The position numbers were made by a program, and so were the translations under genes. 64,000 bases of DNA from NCBI GenBank assembly GCA_029240105.1, contig JARBTR010000005.1:186001-250000 (forward strand). The letters are read 5' to 3'. Positions 42,214 through 51,838 of the stretch are shown one piece after another. The first letter of the stretch is position 1. Every line of letters begins with the position of its first letter. Origin of the DNA: Caryophanales bacterium (GTDB lineage Bacteria; Bacillota; Bacilli; JARBTR01). The notes below the pieces were generated by a model, which searched no databases, was not told the origin of the DNA, and was given only the letters and a program-made list of their open reading frames with translations.

Positions 42214-42933
42214 TTAAAAGTCGACATTTTCATAAGAACCTGTAGAAGGATTGAACACCTCACCTTGGTTGTTTATTTTCCTATAACCAAATTCATCAGC
42301 GATTACAAAATAATCATTTGGCGCTGGATTACGAGATAAGAAAACCATTATTTCTGAGTTTGTATCCTTGTCTTTATTAGCCTGATGTTCCAGTTTATAA
42401 ACAACCTTTTCAAATTCCCGCTCTTGTTTAGAATATTGTTGCGTTTTTTGAACAACACCATTACTATTAGATTTATCTGATACAGGAAGTGTGTTATTCA
42501 GATAAGTATCAAGGGTAACCTCTCCTCCATATGATACTATATCAATTCCATTCTTCAATTCTGATTCAGATAAAGTACCCTTTAATAATTTAGATATTTT
42601 CATATGTGATTCTGTTTTAATCGTTCCATTATCTACAAAAGATTTGTTATCCTTCTCAAATTTCCCTATTATAACAACCGATGCTTTTTGATACATTTTA
42701 ACTACAGTTGATACATCTTTGGTGTAATCTGCTGTAGAAACAATAGTAAATGCTGTTTTCATGGCATTAGTTCTACTGCTTAATGTTTCATTTTTAATAA
42801 CCTTTTTTATACTTTTAGATTTTTCAGAAATTGAATTGACTTTAGAATAAGTACCCTTAAGGTTCCAAACAAAAGCAAACGTTAATAGAATAATAAAGAT
42901 AATTCCACTGAATCTCCAAACATTATTCTTCAT
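42214..42933 (-). CDS. Membrane-anchored extracellular protein, unknown
   Basis: A 239-residue protein with one N-terminal hydrophobic helix (FSGIIFIILLTFAFVWNL, about residues 8-25) and an extracellular part (KASVVIIGKFEKDNKSF, HMKISKLLKGTLSESELKNG, IMVFLSRNPAPNDYFVIAD). The region resembles the truncated product at 45197-45832, which has a similar ILFL-type strand and polyproline-free domain. It follows the metalloprotease gene by 16 bp and is probably cotranscribed with it. Function unknown. Confidence 0.6.
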   Translation of the reverse strand: MKNNVWRFSGIIFIILLTFAFVWNLKGTYSKVNSISEKSKSIKKVIKNETLSSRTNAMKTAFTIVSTADYTKDVSTVVKMYQKASVVIIGKFEKDNKSFVDNGTIKTESHMKISKLLKGTLSESELKNGIDIVSYGGEVTLDTYLNNTLPVSDKSNSNGVVQKTQQYSKQEREFEKVVYKLEHQANKDKDTNSEIMVFLSRNPAPNDYFVIADEFGYRKINNQGEVFNPSTGSYENVDF

Positions 42934-42949
42934 TTATTTATCCCTCTTT

Positions 42950-43528
42950 TCATGGATGTTTAACTCTAAAAGAATCATTATCAACCTTTTGAACAGTATA
43001 AACTTGCCTGCCAGATGAAGATTCACACATAATACTGTTTTGGTTTGTATTATTATGTTTCAACCCAAAAGCGTGTCCCATTTCGTGGGCAACCACTCCC
43101 TGAATATACGTCAAAGATTCTCCTGATAAATTATAATCATTTAATTTAACTTTGCACCAATCCCAGTCGATCGCATCCGGGTCATAATTTGATGAATATC
43201 CAAAGATATAAAACTCACATTTTCCGTTGTACCCATCATTTAAATTATAAGTGTATATATCGATTGCGCTCTGACTTTGAATTGCAGTTCTAGTAAATGG
43301 ATTAAGCGAATTAGTCCAACCAGGGTAGTACCAATTCTTAGCGGCATTACTTATTGAAGTAGCATATGTGTTCTGCGCCGAAGTAGTGTTGTAATAATAA
43401 ATATTTCGAATATTCCAAGTTAAATTATAAACATACATTGGCGTTGCTGTGTCAGCGGCGCTAGCAATCTGATAATTGCCACCTACTAATAAAATAGCAA
43501 TTAAAAAAATACTTAATAACCTATTCAT
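42950..43528 (-). CDS. Secreted matrixin-like zinc metalloprotease
   Basis: A 192-residue protein with a Sec signal peptide (MNRLLSIFLIAILLVGGNY, cleavage after ASA near residue 24). The zinc motif HEMGHAFGLKH (HExxHxxGxxH, near residue 149) and a Met-turn SIMC define a metzincin of matrixin type. No prodomain or C-terminal domains are present, so it is a minimal secreted peptidase. It lies upstream of the anchored protein gene on the same strand; the pair may be enzyme and receptor or immunity, which is speculation. Confidence 0.8.
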   Translation of the reverse strand: MNRLLSIFLIAILLVGGNYQIASAADTATPMYVYNLTWNIRNIYYYNTTSAQNTYATSISNAAKNWYYPGWTNSLNPFTRTAIQSQSAIDIYTYNLNDGYNGKCEFYIFGYSSNYDPDAIDWDWCKVKLNDYNLSGESLTYIQGVVAHEMGHAFGLKHNNTNQNSIMCESSSGRQVYTVQKVDNDSFRVKHP

Positions 43529-43925
43529 AGGTAATTTTCTCCTTCTTTCCTAATTGTAGGGAACTAAACTATTATTAAACTGAGTTTTTGGAACTTAAGT
43601 ATTTTTGCATCTGTCCCTTAATATTTTACATAAATAAATTCCCACTATTTTAATGGATACATTTAAAAGAAACTATTATAATACTAGAAACCTTCTCTTT
43701 TAATTTTATATGCTTTAAGATTGGGTTACTTTAAATTTTTTAGTAATTAAAAGTACAATTACCATAAAAATCCGCTTGATACTAATTGGATATAATCACA
43801 TTATCATTTTTTATCAAAAGTTCAAATTATTTACATCTCTATCAAAGATAATCTGTTTATTGAACACTTAATCTTCAGTCATTTTAAAAATCTTTTCTGA
43901 AATTTAAATCATAGTTATATAACGA

Positions 43926-43975
43926 GGGGCCGTTCTAGATCTGTCGATAAAATTGTTGAGATCTAGAACGGCCCC
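43926..43975. repeat. Perfect 17-bp inverted repeat
   Basis: GGGGCCGTTCTAGATCT (43926-43942) and its exact complement AGATCTAGAACGGCCCC (43959-43975) flank a 16-nt loop. It is much more GC-rich than its surroundings. The T tract after it is weak (TATTTAATTT), and no gene ends nearby on either side, so a simple terminator role is doubtful. Confidence 0.6.
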
Positions 43976-44056
43976 TATTTAATTTGTTTAAAATAATTCA
44001 CGATTTATTTCATAGAAAAAGGAACATGGTAAACCTACTCCATAAAAATCAGTTAT

Positions 44057-44161
44057 TTATCGTTCTTTTTCAGTGAAATTATAAACCAAGTTTACTTCTA
44101 ATGGGATTATGTTATAGTTGACGATTTTCTTTTTAAGATGCTCGCTTTTTATTATCGACAT
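44057..44161 (-). CDS. 34-residue small ORF with ribosome binding site
   Basis: GGAGG lies six bases before the ATG (complement of 44159-44161). The frame starts MSIIKSEHLKKKIVNYN and ends NFTEKER. Basic at the N-terminus, hydrophobic in the middle. The signal is good but the frame is short, and no family is recognised. Confidence 0.4.
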   Translation of the reverse strand: MSIIKSEHLKKKIVNYNIIPLEVNLVYNFTEKER

Positions 44162-44346
44162 AGTAACCTCCAACACTAACTATCTGTAGTAATAATTGGT
44201 AATATCACTTCTAGTTTCTATATACTCAATTGGTCCCGTTTTTGATTTTACCACATTCTTTTAAATCTGCAGTATCATTTCCAGTTTTATTAATTAAAAT
44301 TGCATAATTTAGGGAGAGCATGTCAATTTAGAGGGAATTTAAATAA

Positions 44347-44757
44347 CTATTTTCTTGGCATGTTTTCTACATAATCTTGTTTTCCCACTAAATATTTACT
44401 TAATTGATTAAACTCAGGAGAGTCGGGAAGCAATAATTTATATTTCTTTATCTTATTTTGGTACGCATAAATTACTTCAATCGATTCTCTGGCATCTAAA
44501 ACCAGATGCAGTTTTATATATCTCCCTTTTTCGAAGACAACAATACCTACAACGAATGAATTATTTCCAGATCTGGTGATTTTTTCATGTAAATTAATGA
44601 GGCCTGCTTTTCTTAACCTTGAATTCTCCATATCGACTACATGATTTATTTTATCGTCATACTTCTGTTTAATAAGGAAATTCTTAACAGATGGGTAAGT
44701 ACATTTTGTAAGTAAACCGATTACCAAAAGTAAAATAATTAACTTCGTTATTTTCAT
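44347..44757 (-). CDS. Hypothetical secreted or lipid-anchored protein
   Basis: A protein of about 136 residues. I take the ATG after GGGGCGAG (44757) as start; the frame itself extends nine codons further. It begins MKITKLIILLLVIGLLTKC, a signal or lipoprotein-like helix with a cysteine near residue 19. The rest has basic-hydrophobic strands (FVVGIVVFEKGRYIKLHLVLD). Family not recognised. Confidence 0.55.
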   Translation of the reverse strand: MKITKLIILLLVIGLLTKCTYPSVKNFLIKQKYDDKINHVVDMENSRLRKAGLINLHEKITRSGNNSFVVGIVVFEKGRYIKLHLVLDARESIEVIYAYQNKIKKYKLLLPDSPEFNQLSKYLVGKQDYVENMPRK

Positions 44758-44930
44758 ATTCTCGCCCCTTATACTTGTTAACAAATCAATATAACTAGGT
44801 TTTGTTTATAAAAATTTTATACTAGTCAAAAAAATAAGAATTTTTATAAAGAATGTATGAAATACTCATAATTAAAGCTATCCTTATCGTAACCCACATT
44901 CTTTCGTTCATTTTCATACTTTGAAAAAAT

Positions 44931-44976
44931 AAAGTCGGGTACCGCAGATTTTTCATCCGACAAAAAAGTCGGGTAC
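44931..44976. repeat. Short direct repeat AAAGTCGGGTAC, 34 bp apart
   Basis: AAAGTCGGGTAC occurs at 44931-44942 and 44965-44976, directly upstream of a relaxase-like fragment. It may be a binding or nick-region repeat of a lost plasmid; only two copies are seen. Confidence 0.35.
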
Positions 44977-45000
44977 TACTTAATCCATTTTTCAAATACT

Positions 45001-45192
45001 TTGTATGAGGTGATTGCTATGGCATTTCAAGTATTACATATGCAGAAAATTAAGGTAGCTGCATTAGGTGGAATTCAGTCGCATTTCGATTTTAATTTGA
45101 TTTCAGTAGCTTTGTTAAATAAAAAGGGCATCGGGAGATTGTTCTCTCGGTATCCTTTTTTCCATTTGTCTTTTTTTATTTTTTTTGCTTAA
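45001..45192 (+). pseudogene. N-terminal remnant of a MobV/Pre-type relaxase
   Basis: After GAGGTGA, the ATG at 45019 reads MAFQVLHMQKIKVAALGGIQ, then SH. This resembles the N-terminus of MobV/Pre plasmid mobilisation relaxases (MQK-K-x-LGG-QxHN pattern). The similarity stops after about 22 residues and unrelated sequence follows. It suggests past plasmid integration. Recognition is by pattern only. Confidence 0.4.
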
Positions 45193-45196
45193 AAAA

Positions 45197-45832
45197 TTAT
45201 TTTGTTGTGAGTTCATCTTCAGTGATTGTCGGTATTTCTTGAGAGGCAACGTTCTTATACGTCTTTCCATCTTCTTCTAATTTATATGTGTGATAATTAT
45301 TAATCGGTCTAAATACTGTATTTGTTCCTAAATCTTGTTCTTGCAAAAACAAAATGTATGTACCATCTTCATATTTTATTTCGTTTTCATTTAAGGGAAT
45401 TAAATCTCCAACATTTCCATCTTTTTCTTGCCGTATACCGACAGCAATTGTTATTTCAATTGTATCTCCTTGTTTATACTTTTCTGTATTTATTTTTATA
45501 TTTTTTAGGACTTTAGCTTTATATACATTGTCGATTTGGTATAGCGAATTTTCCCCAGGTATATATGTTTGGGTTTCTTTAAAATCTTTTGTTAGTTGAA
45601 CTTTCACTATTGCGCCTGCAGCATTATCTAGATCTTTTAAGTTTTCAAAAGCAGGAACTGGTAACCCAATACCCTGATTTGATTTCTTATTTTGATTTGG
45701 TTTTTGATGTATTTCCCTTTCACCAACATATTCAACATATTTGTTTTCTAGAAAGAGAAATCCTTGAAAATATACAGTGTCATCTGAGTCTTCTTTAATA
45801 TATGAAAAATAGTTAAGCCAGTACGACTTCTC
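45197..45832 (-). pseudogene. Truncated extracellular protein gene, start lost
   Basis: The frame is open from a stop at 45833 to the stop at 45197 and reads YWLNYFSYIKEDSDD, VYFQGFLFLENKYVEYVGE, then KVQLTKDFKETQTYIPGEN and EDGTYILFLQEQDLGTN. There is no ATG in its first 70 codons; only an internal GTG at 45607 could start translation. The 5' end appears cut off close to a transposon-type end at 45923-46010. Domain style resembles the protein at 42214-42933. Confidence 0.55.
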
Positions 45833-45891
45833 TTAAATTTTTTAAAAAATAACAATGAACTCTAATAGAGCCTAAAAAAAGCAAAAAAAAG

Positions 45892-45920
45892 AGCCTCGCA
45901 CAAATAAATTGTACGAGGCT
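45892..45920. terminator. Hairpin terminator
   Basis: AGCCTCG/CGAGGCT with inner ACAA/TTGT pairing, just inside the nested transposon end. Confidence 0.65.
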
Positions 45921-45922
45921 TA

Positions 45923-46010
45923 AAGGACAGAACTTTTTTGATAAGGACAAAACTTTTTTGTCAAGGATAAATCATTTTTGTCAAGGACAGAATTGTTTTG
46001 TCAATTAACA
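45923..46010 (-). mobile_element. Second Tn7-like right end, four sites of a different motif
   Basis: Four copies of an 18-nt motif, consensus AAGGACAGAACTTTTTTG, start at 45923, 45943, 45963 and 45983, an exact 20-bp period. They run out into TCAATTAACA with terminal ACA at 46008-46010. On the minus strand each reads CAAAA...GTCCTT, close in style to Tn7 TnsB sites (GACAAAATAG). Architecture equals that of the end at 46147-46232 but the motif differs. No partner left end was found. Confidence 0.65.
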
Positions 46011-46037
46011 CTTAAAAGAATGGAAAATTTCATAAAA

Positions 46038-46066
46038 ATATCCGAAGTAGATTTCACTTCGGATAT
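46038..46066. terminator. Perfect hairpin between the two element ends
   Basis: ATATCCGAAGT/ACTTCGGATAT with a 7-nt loop. Lies in the 136-bp space between the two Tn7-like right ends. No associated gene. Confidence 0.5.
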
Positions 46067-46146
46067 GTCATAATTTATAGGGCGAAAAACAAACTTCAAA
46101 AAACAGCAACTTTATTGTTTAATAACATTTTTCTAAACCTACATTA

Positions 46147-46232
46147 GTTACCAACATTATTGTTCAGTTACTTACATTATTGTTCGGTTACCAACTTAAA
46201 TGTTTAGTTACCGACAATAATGTCAGTGAACA
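46147..46232 (-). mobile_element. Right end of the Tn7-like element at the glmS attachment site
   Basis: Four 17-nt sites start at 46147, 46167, 46187 and 46207, an exact 20-bp period: GTTACCAACATTATTGT, GTTACTTACATTATTGT, GTTACCAACTTAAATGT, GTTACCGACAATAATGT. The end is CAGTGAACA (ACA at 46230-46232). Only 24 bp separate it from the glmS stop codon (46257-46259), the position used by Tn7. The inverted motif is at 36596-36727. TATAA follows the ACA; ATATA precedes the left TGT, so a target duplication is only approximate. Confidence 0.75.
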
Positions 46233-46256
46233 TATAAGCTTAAGCGTATTTCATTT

Positions 46257-48059
46257 TTATTCTACAGTTACTGACTTTGCTAAATTTCTTGGCTTATCAA
46301 CATCACAACCACGGTGCAACGATGCATAGTAAGAAATTAATTGGAACGGTACTACACCAACTAATGGTGCAAGAACTGGGTGAACCGCTGGTAACACATA
46401 GCGATCGCCTTCCATTTGAAGTCCATCCATTGAGATGATACATGGATTTGCACCACGAGCGACTACTTCCTTCACGTTTCCACGAATGCTTAGATTCACA
46501 TGTTCTTGTGTCGCCAAGCAGAAGATTGGTGTCCCTTTTTCAACTAATGCTATTGGACCATGTTTTAATTCGCCACCCGCAAAACCTTCTGCATAGATGT
46601 ACGAAATCTCCTTCAGTTTCAATGCACCTTCAAGACCAACATAATAGTCATGAGCTCGCCCAATGAAGAAACAATTTGATGTAATACTCAAAAACTCAGT
46701 CGCAATTTCTTCAAACGTATGCTTATCTTCCACTAATGTTGACATCGCATTTGCAACGATACTAAGTTCATGAACTAAATCAATGTTCAAGTTGAATCCT
46801 TGTGCACGGCCTAAAACTTCAGCAACAATAGACAATACAGCAAGTTGTGCTGTATATGCTTTTGTAGATGCAACCGCAATTTCAGGACCAGCATGAAGAA
46901 GCAATGTAAAGTCCGCTTCACGTGACAATGTTGAACCAGGTACGTTCGTCATTGTTAACGTTTTATGCCCCATCTCTTTTACTTGAACAAGTACCGATCT
47001 GCTATCTGCAGTCTCGCCACTTTGAGAAATGAAAATGAATAGTGGTTTTTTTGGTAACAATGGCATGTTGTAGCTAAATTCCGAAGCTAAGTGAACCTCA
47101 ACTGGAATCTTTGCCATATTCTCAATTAAATGTTTTCCAACAAGTCCAGCATGGTAACTCGTTCCACAAGCAACAATGAAAATACGTTCAGCTTCAAGGC
47201 ATGCGTTAATAATTTTCTTATCAAACGTTAATTTGCCGCTATCACCTTGATACTTTTGAACAATTTTACGAACAACTGCTGGTTGCTCATCTATTTCTTT
47301 TAACATGTAGTGTGGGTATGTGCCTTTTTCGATATCACTTGCATCAATCATCGCTTTGAAAGGCGCACGTTCCATTACAATACCATCTAAATTTTTAATT
47401 GTAATGTTATCTTTTGTTAAAATAACAACCTCTTTGTCCATTAATTCAATATATTGGTCGGTAACCTGAAGAGTTGCCATTGCGTCACTCGCAACCACAT
47501 TGAATCCTTCTCCAACACCCACTAACAATGGACTTTTATTCTTTGCAACGTAAATGGTATCACGATTTTCGCAATCAAGTAGTGCAATCGCATAAGATCC
47601 ATGTAGTAAACGAAGTGTTTCAGAAAATGCCTGTTCTACTACCATACCATCATTAACAAATTTGTTCACGATTTGAACGATTACTTCAGTATCTGTGTCA
47701 CTTACTAAATCGACATCTTTTAAATATTTTTGTTTTAAAAGTTCATAATTCTCAATTACTCCGTTATGAACAATTGTAAAACGCTCAGTCTCACATTGAT
47801 GCGGATGAGCATTTCTTTTACTTGGAACACCATGAGTAGCCCAACGTGTATGCCCAATTCCAACAGAAGCAAATACATCATAATCCACGACTTCTCGTAA
47901 ATCTGCTATTCTTCCAATATCCTTAAATACGGTAACTCCCGCTTCATTCATTACTGCAATTCCCGCCGAATCATAACCGCGGTATTCCAGTTTTTCCAAA
48001 CCTTTTAACAATATCTCTTTCGAGTCTTGGCTACCAATGTAACCAACAATTCCACACAT
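46257..48059 (-). CDS. glmS: Glutamine-fructose-6-phosphate aminotransferase GlmS
   Basis: A 600-residue enzyme making glucosamine-6-phosphate for the cell wall. The N-terminal glutaminase starts MCGIVGYIG with the catalytic Cys2. Two SIS domains follow ([13 protein letters not shown] near 299, [10 protein letters not shown] near 345), and the C-terminus ends NLAKSVTVE as in the family. Controlled by the upstream ribozyme. Its 3' end is the conserved target of Tn7 TnsD, and an element end sits 24 bp beyond. Confidence 0.96.
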   Translation of the reverse strand: MCGIVGYIGSQDSKEILLKGLEKLEYRGYDSAGIAVMNEAGVTVFKDIGRIADLREVVDYDVFASVGIGHTRWATHGVPSKRNAHPHQCETERFTIVHNGVIENYELLKQKYLKDVDLVSDTDTEVIVQIVNKFVNDGMVVEQAFSETLRLLHGSYAIALLDCENRDTIYVAKNKSPLLVGVGEGFNVVASDAMATLQVTDQYIELMDKEVVILTKDNITIKNLDGIVMERAPFKAMIDASDIEKGTYPHYMLKEIDEQPAVVRKIVQKYQGDSGKLTFDKKIINACLEAERIFIVACGTSYHAGLVGKHLIENMAKIPVEVHLASEFSYNMPLLPKKPLFIFISQSGETADSRSVLVQVKEMGHKTLTMTNVPGSTLSREADFTLLLHAGPEIAVASTKAYTAQLAVLSIVAEVLGRAQGFNLNIDLVHELSIVANAMSTLVEDKHTFEEIATEFLSITSNCFFIGRAHDYYVGLEGALKLKEISYIYAEGFAGGELKHGPIALVEKGTPIFCLATQEHVNLSIRGNVKEVVARGANPCIISMDGLQMEGDRYVLPAVHPVLAPLVGVVPFQLISYYASLHRGCDVDKPRNLAKSVTVE

Positions 48060-48104
48060 AGTGTGTCCTCCAAAAATTTTCGCTGTGCATTTTTTGCTTT
48101 TTGT

Positions 48105-48290
48105 AAGGATTTCATTTCATCCACATTTGTAGCAAAAAAAACGGTTGTGCACTTCGTTCATGTCATTCCATATTGTCGTAAAAATTATACAAAGAACATG
48201 GCAAGAACTTTTCAACCGAGAGGTATCCGCCGAATTTTCGATAAACCTCTTCCTCGTCAACTAAGTTAATTTTTCTTAGTTCAGGCGCTA
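48105..48290 (-). promoter_or_regulatory. glmS ribozyme (self-cleaving riboswitch)
   Basis: Minus strand reads AGCGCCTGAACTAAG, CTTAGTTGACGAGGAAGAGG, TTTATCGA and TTCGGCGGATACCTC, the near-invariant core of the glmS ribozyme. Cleavage is expected between 48289 (A) and 48288 (G). P3 is closed by CGGTTG (complement of 48213-48218) with CAACCG (complement of 48142-48147) and has a long AT-rich extension. Glucosamine-6-phosphate-induced cleavage would lower GlmS synthesis. Confidence 0.93.
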
Positions 48291-48293
48291 TAT

Positions 48294-48323
48294 CCTATGA
48301 ACCTATTCCGGTCAGTTCATAGG
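48294..48323 (-). promoter_or_regulatory. Strong hairpin directly 5' of the ribozyme cleavage site
   Basis: CCTATGAAC/GGTTCATAGG stem ends five bases before the cleavage position. It is not part of the standard ribozyme core and has no T run; it may protect or insulate the short 5' fragment. Confidence 0.5.
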
Positions 48324-48521
48324 CATATTATTATATCATCATTTTATCAATTGTGTTATTAAATGTTATTAAAAATGAGTCTCCAATCATTACTAAATGG
48401 TTAAATTATCGTTACAAAAAAGATGTTAGAAAAGATTCATTTTATTTGTTCATTTGACTAAATTGTTCACTTATCTTTCTATCGCGATTTTTCATTTAAG
48501 TATTGGCATACGCATTAAAAT

Positions 48522-48547
48522 GGATGCAGAGCCTTCACTCAGCATCC
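48522..48547 (-). terminator. Terminator of the pyrimidine operon
   Basis: Stem GGATGCaGAG/CTCaGCATCC, 10 bp after pyrE on the minus strand, followed by ATTTTAATG. Confidence 0.7.
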
Positions 48548-48556
48548 ATGATTACT

Positions 48557-49195
48557 CTAACTATTAAGCGTCAACCAGCTCTCATCCTTCGGATTCTTAC
48601 GCCATTGTTTTAACTTTGCAAGCTCCTCACTCGAAATTTTACCATTCTCAATGGCGACCTCAATAAGTGCTTCGTAGTCTGAAATCGTGTAATAAGGAAC
48701 CCCAGCATTTTGGAATTGCTCAGTTGCAGCATCTAATCCGTATGAAAAAATGGCAACTACACCTAAAACGTCACAACCCGCTTCTCTCGCGGCTTCCACC
48801 GCCTTCAGCGAACTACCACCAGTCGAAATCAAATCTTCAACAATCACGACATTACTACCAGGAGTTATTAGACCTTCAATTTGTTTTCCTGCTCCATGGG
48901 CTTTTGCTTTTCCACGTATGTAGCACATCGGTAGATTTAGAATTTCGCTAACCCAAGCTGCATGTGGAATCCCTGCTGTAGCTGTGCCTGCTACGATATT
49001 CGTTTCCGGGAAATTCACTCGTATAAGATCAGCTAACCTTTGAGCGATTTTTTTACGAATTTCTGGGTAGGAAATAGTTAAACGATTATCGCAATAAATG
49101 GGGGACTTCAGTCCCGAAGACCATGTATACGGCACTGAAGGTGACAAACCAACTGCACCAATATCTAGTAAACTCTTTGCTATTTCTTTTTTCAT
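48557..49195 (-). CDS. pyrE: Orotate phosphoribosyltransferase
   Basis: A 212-residue enzyme joining orotate to PRPP to give OMP. The PRPP-binding motif [15 protein letters not shown] is near residue 117, and the [11 protein letters not shown] loop near 64. Last gene of the pyr operon, 77 bp after pyrF, as in Bacillus. Confidence 0.95.
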   Translation of the reverse strand: MKKEIAKSLLDIGAVGLSPSVPYTWSSGLKSPIYCDNRLTISYPEIRKKIAQRLADLIRVNFPETNIVAGTATAGIPHAAWVSEILNLPMCYIRGKAKAHGAGKQIEGLITPGSNVVIVEDLISTGGSSLKAVEAAREAGCDVLGVVAIFSYGLDAATEQFQNAGVPYYTISDYEALIEVAIENGKISSEELAKLKQWRKNPKDESWLTLNS

Positions 49196-49272
49196 TTAAA
49201 TGAACCCCTTCCATTTCTCTAATCTTACCAATGTTCTAATTCATTTATTTATAACCAATCTCTTAGTGCACT

Positions 49273-49989
49273 TTACTCAATTGAACCTATCCATTCTTTA
49301 TACATTTTCCGATAGGCATCTAGTGGATTATCAGCACATGTAATAGCACGCCCAACAACAATTGCATTCGAACCCAATTGCCTTGCAATCTCTGGTGTTG
49401 CTACGCGTACTTGGTCATTCACCAAGACTGATTTTGGCCGAATCCCAGGTGTTACCGTTAAAAATCGCTCTCCTAAACAGGAGTGAATCAACTCAACTTC
49501 ATGCACTGAGCAAACGACCCCGTCCATTCCACTTTTCGATGCTAAATGTGCATATGTTAAGACTACTTCTTCTATTGGCCGATTAATTAATATTTCATTC
49601 GACATCACATCCTGAGAGGTGCTAGTTAGCTGTGTCACAGCAATACAACTTGGGCGTTTTTGCCCTGAAGGTGTGCCAGCTTCCAAACCCTCCAAAGCCG
49701 CTTCCATCATCGCACTCCCTCCCGCTGCATGTACGTTGACTAGGTCTACACCGAAACTAGCGATTCTTCTCATCGCACATTGAACCGTGTTAGGAATGTC
49801 ATGCAACTTTAAATCCAGAAAAATACGATGTCCTAATTCTTTTAGTCGATAAACGAATGGTGCACCTTCTTGATAGAATAACTCCATACCTACTTTTACA
49901 TATAAAGACTCGTTAAAATGTTCCAAGAAGTGCATAGTTTCTATTCCACTAGGAAAGTCCAACGCAATAATCAATGGTTTGTCTTTCAT
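49273..49989 (-). CDS. pyrF: Orotidine 5'-phosphate decarboxylase
   Basis: A 238-residue TIM-barrel enzyme that decarboxylates OMP to UMP. Conserved ALDFPSG, the catalytic DLKLHDIPNT motif and TPGIRPK are present. I chose the ATG at 49989, after TAGGGAG; the frame opens eight codons earlier without a better signal. Between pyrD and pyrE. Confidence 0.94.
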   Translation of the reverse strand: MKDKPLIIALDFPSGIETMHFLEHFNESLYVKVGMELFYQEGAPFVYRLKELGHRIFLDLKLHDIPNTVQCAMRRIASFGVDLVNVHAAGGSAMMEAALEGLEAGTPSGQKRPSCIAVTQLTSTSQDVMSNEILINRPIEEVVLTYAHLASKSGMDGVVCSVHEVELIHSCLGERFLTVTPGIRPKSVLVNDQVRVATPEIARQLGSNAIVVGRAITCADNPLDAYRKMYKEWIGSIE

Positions 49990-50055
49990 ACTCCCTACAC
50001 CCCTTTTAAACAATTAATTTTAACTATCAAACTATTTAGATACTTTAAAAAGAGA

Positions 50056-51746
<1,691 letters not shown>

Positions 51747-51838
51747 GTCCTCACCCCAATATATATTTATTTATTACTAAAACAGTAGAACTCCATGTTT
51801 TCTCATTTCTCATTTTAAAAAATTTTTATTAGGAATTT

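Larger units (their letters stand above)
43529..44346. other. AT-rich spacer, 818 bp, with one long inverted repeat and one small ORF
   Basis: Contains a perfect 17-bp inverted repeat at 43926-43975 and a 34-codon frame at 44057-44161, listed separately. No other gene seen. Confidence 0.5.

Noticed and set aside
45923-46010. CRISPR array or simple tandem repeat
   Set aside because: Four imperfect copies at 20-bp period have almost no spacer and end in a transposon-type terminus.
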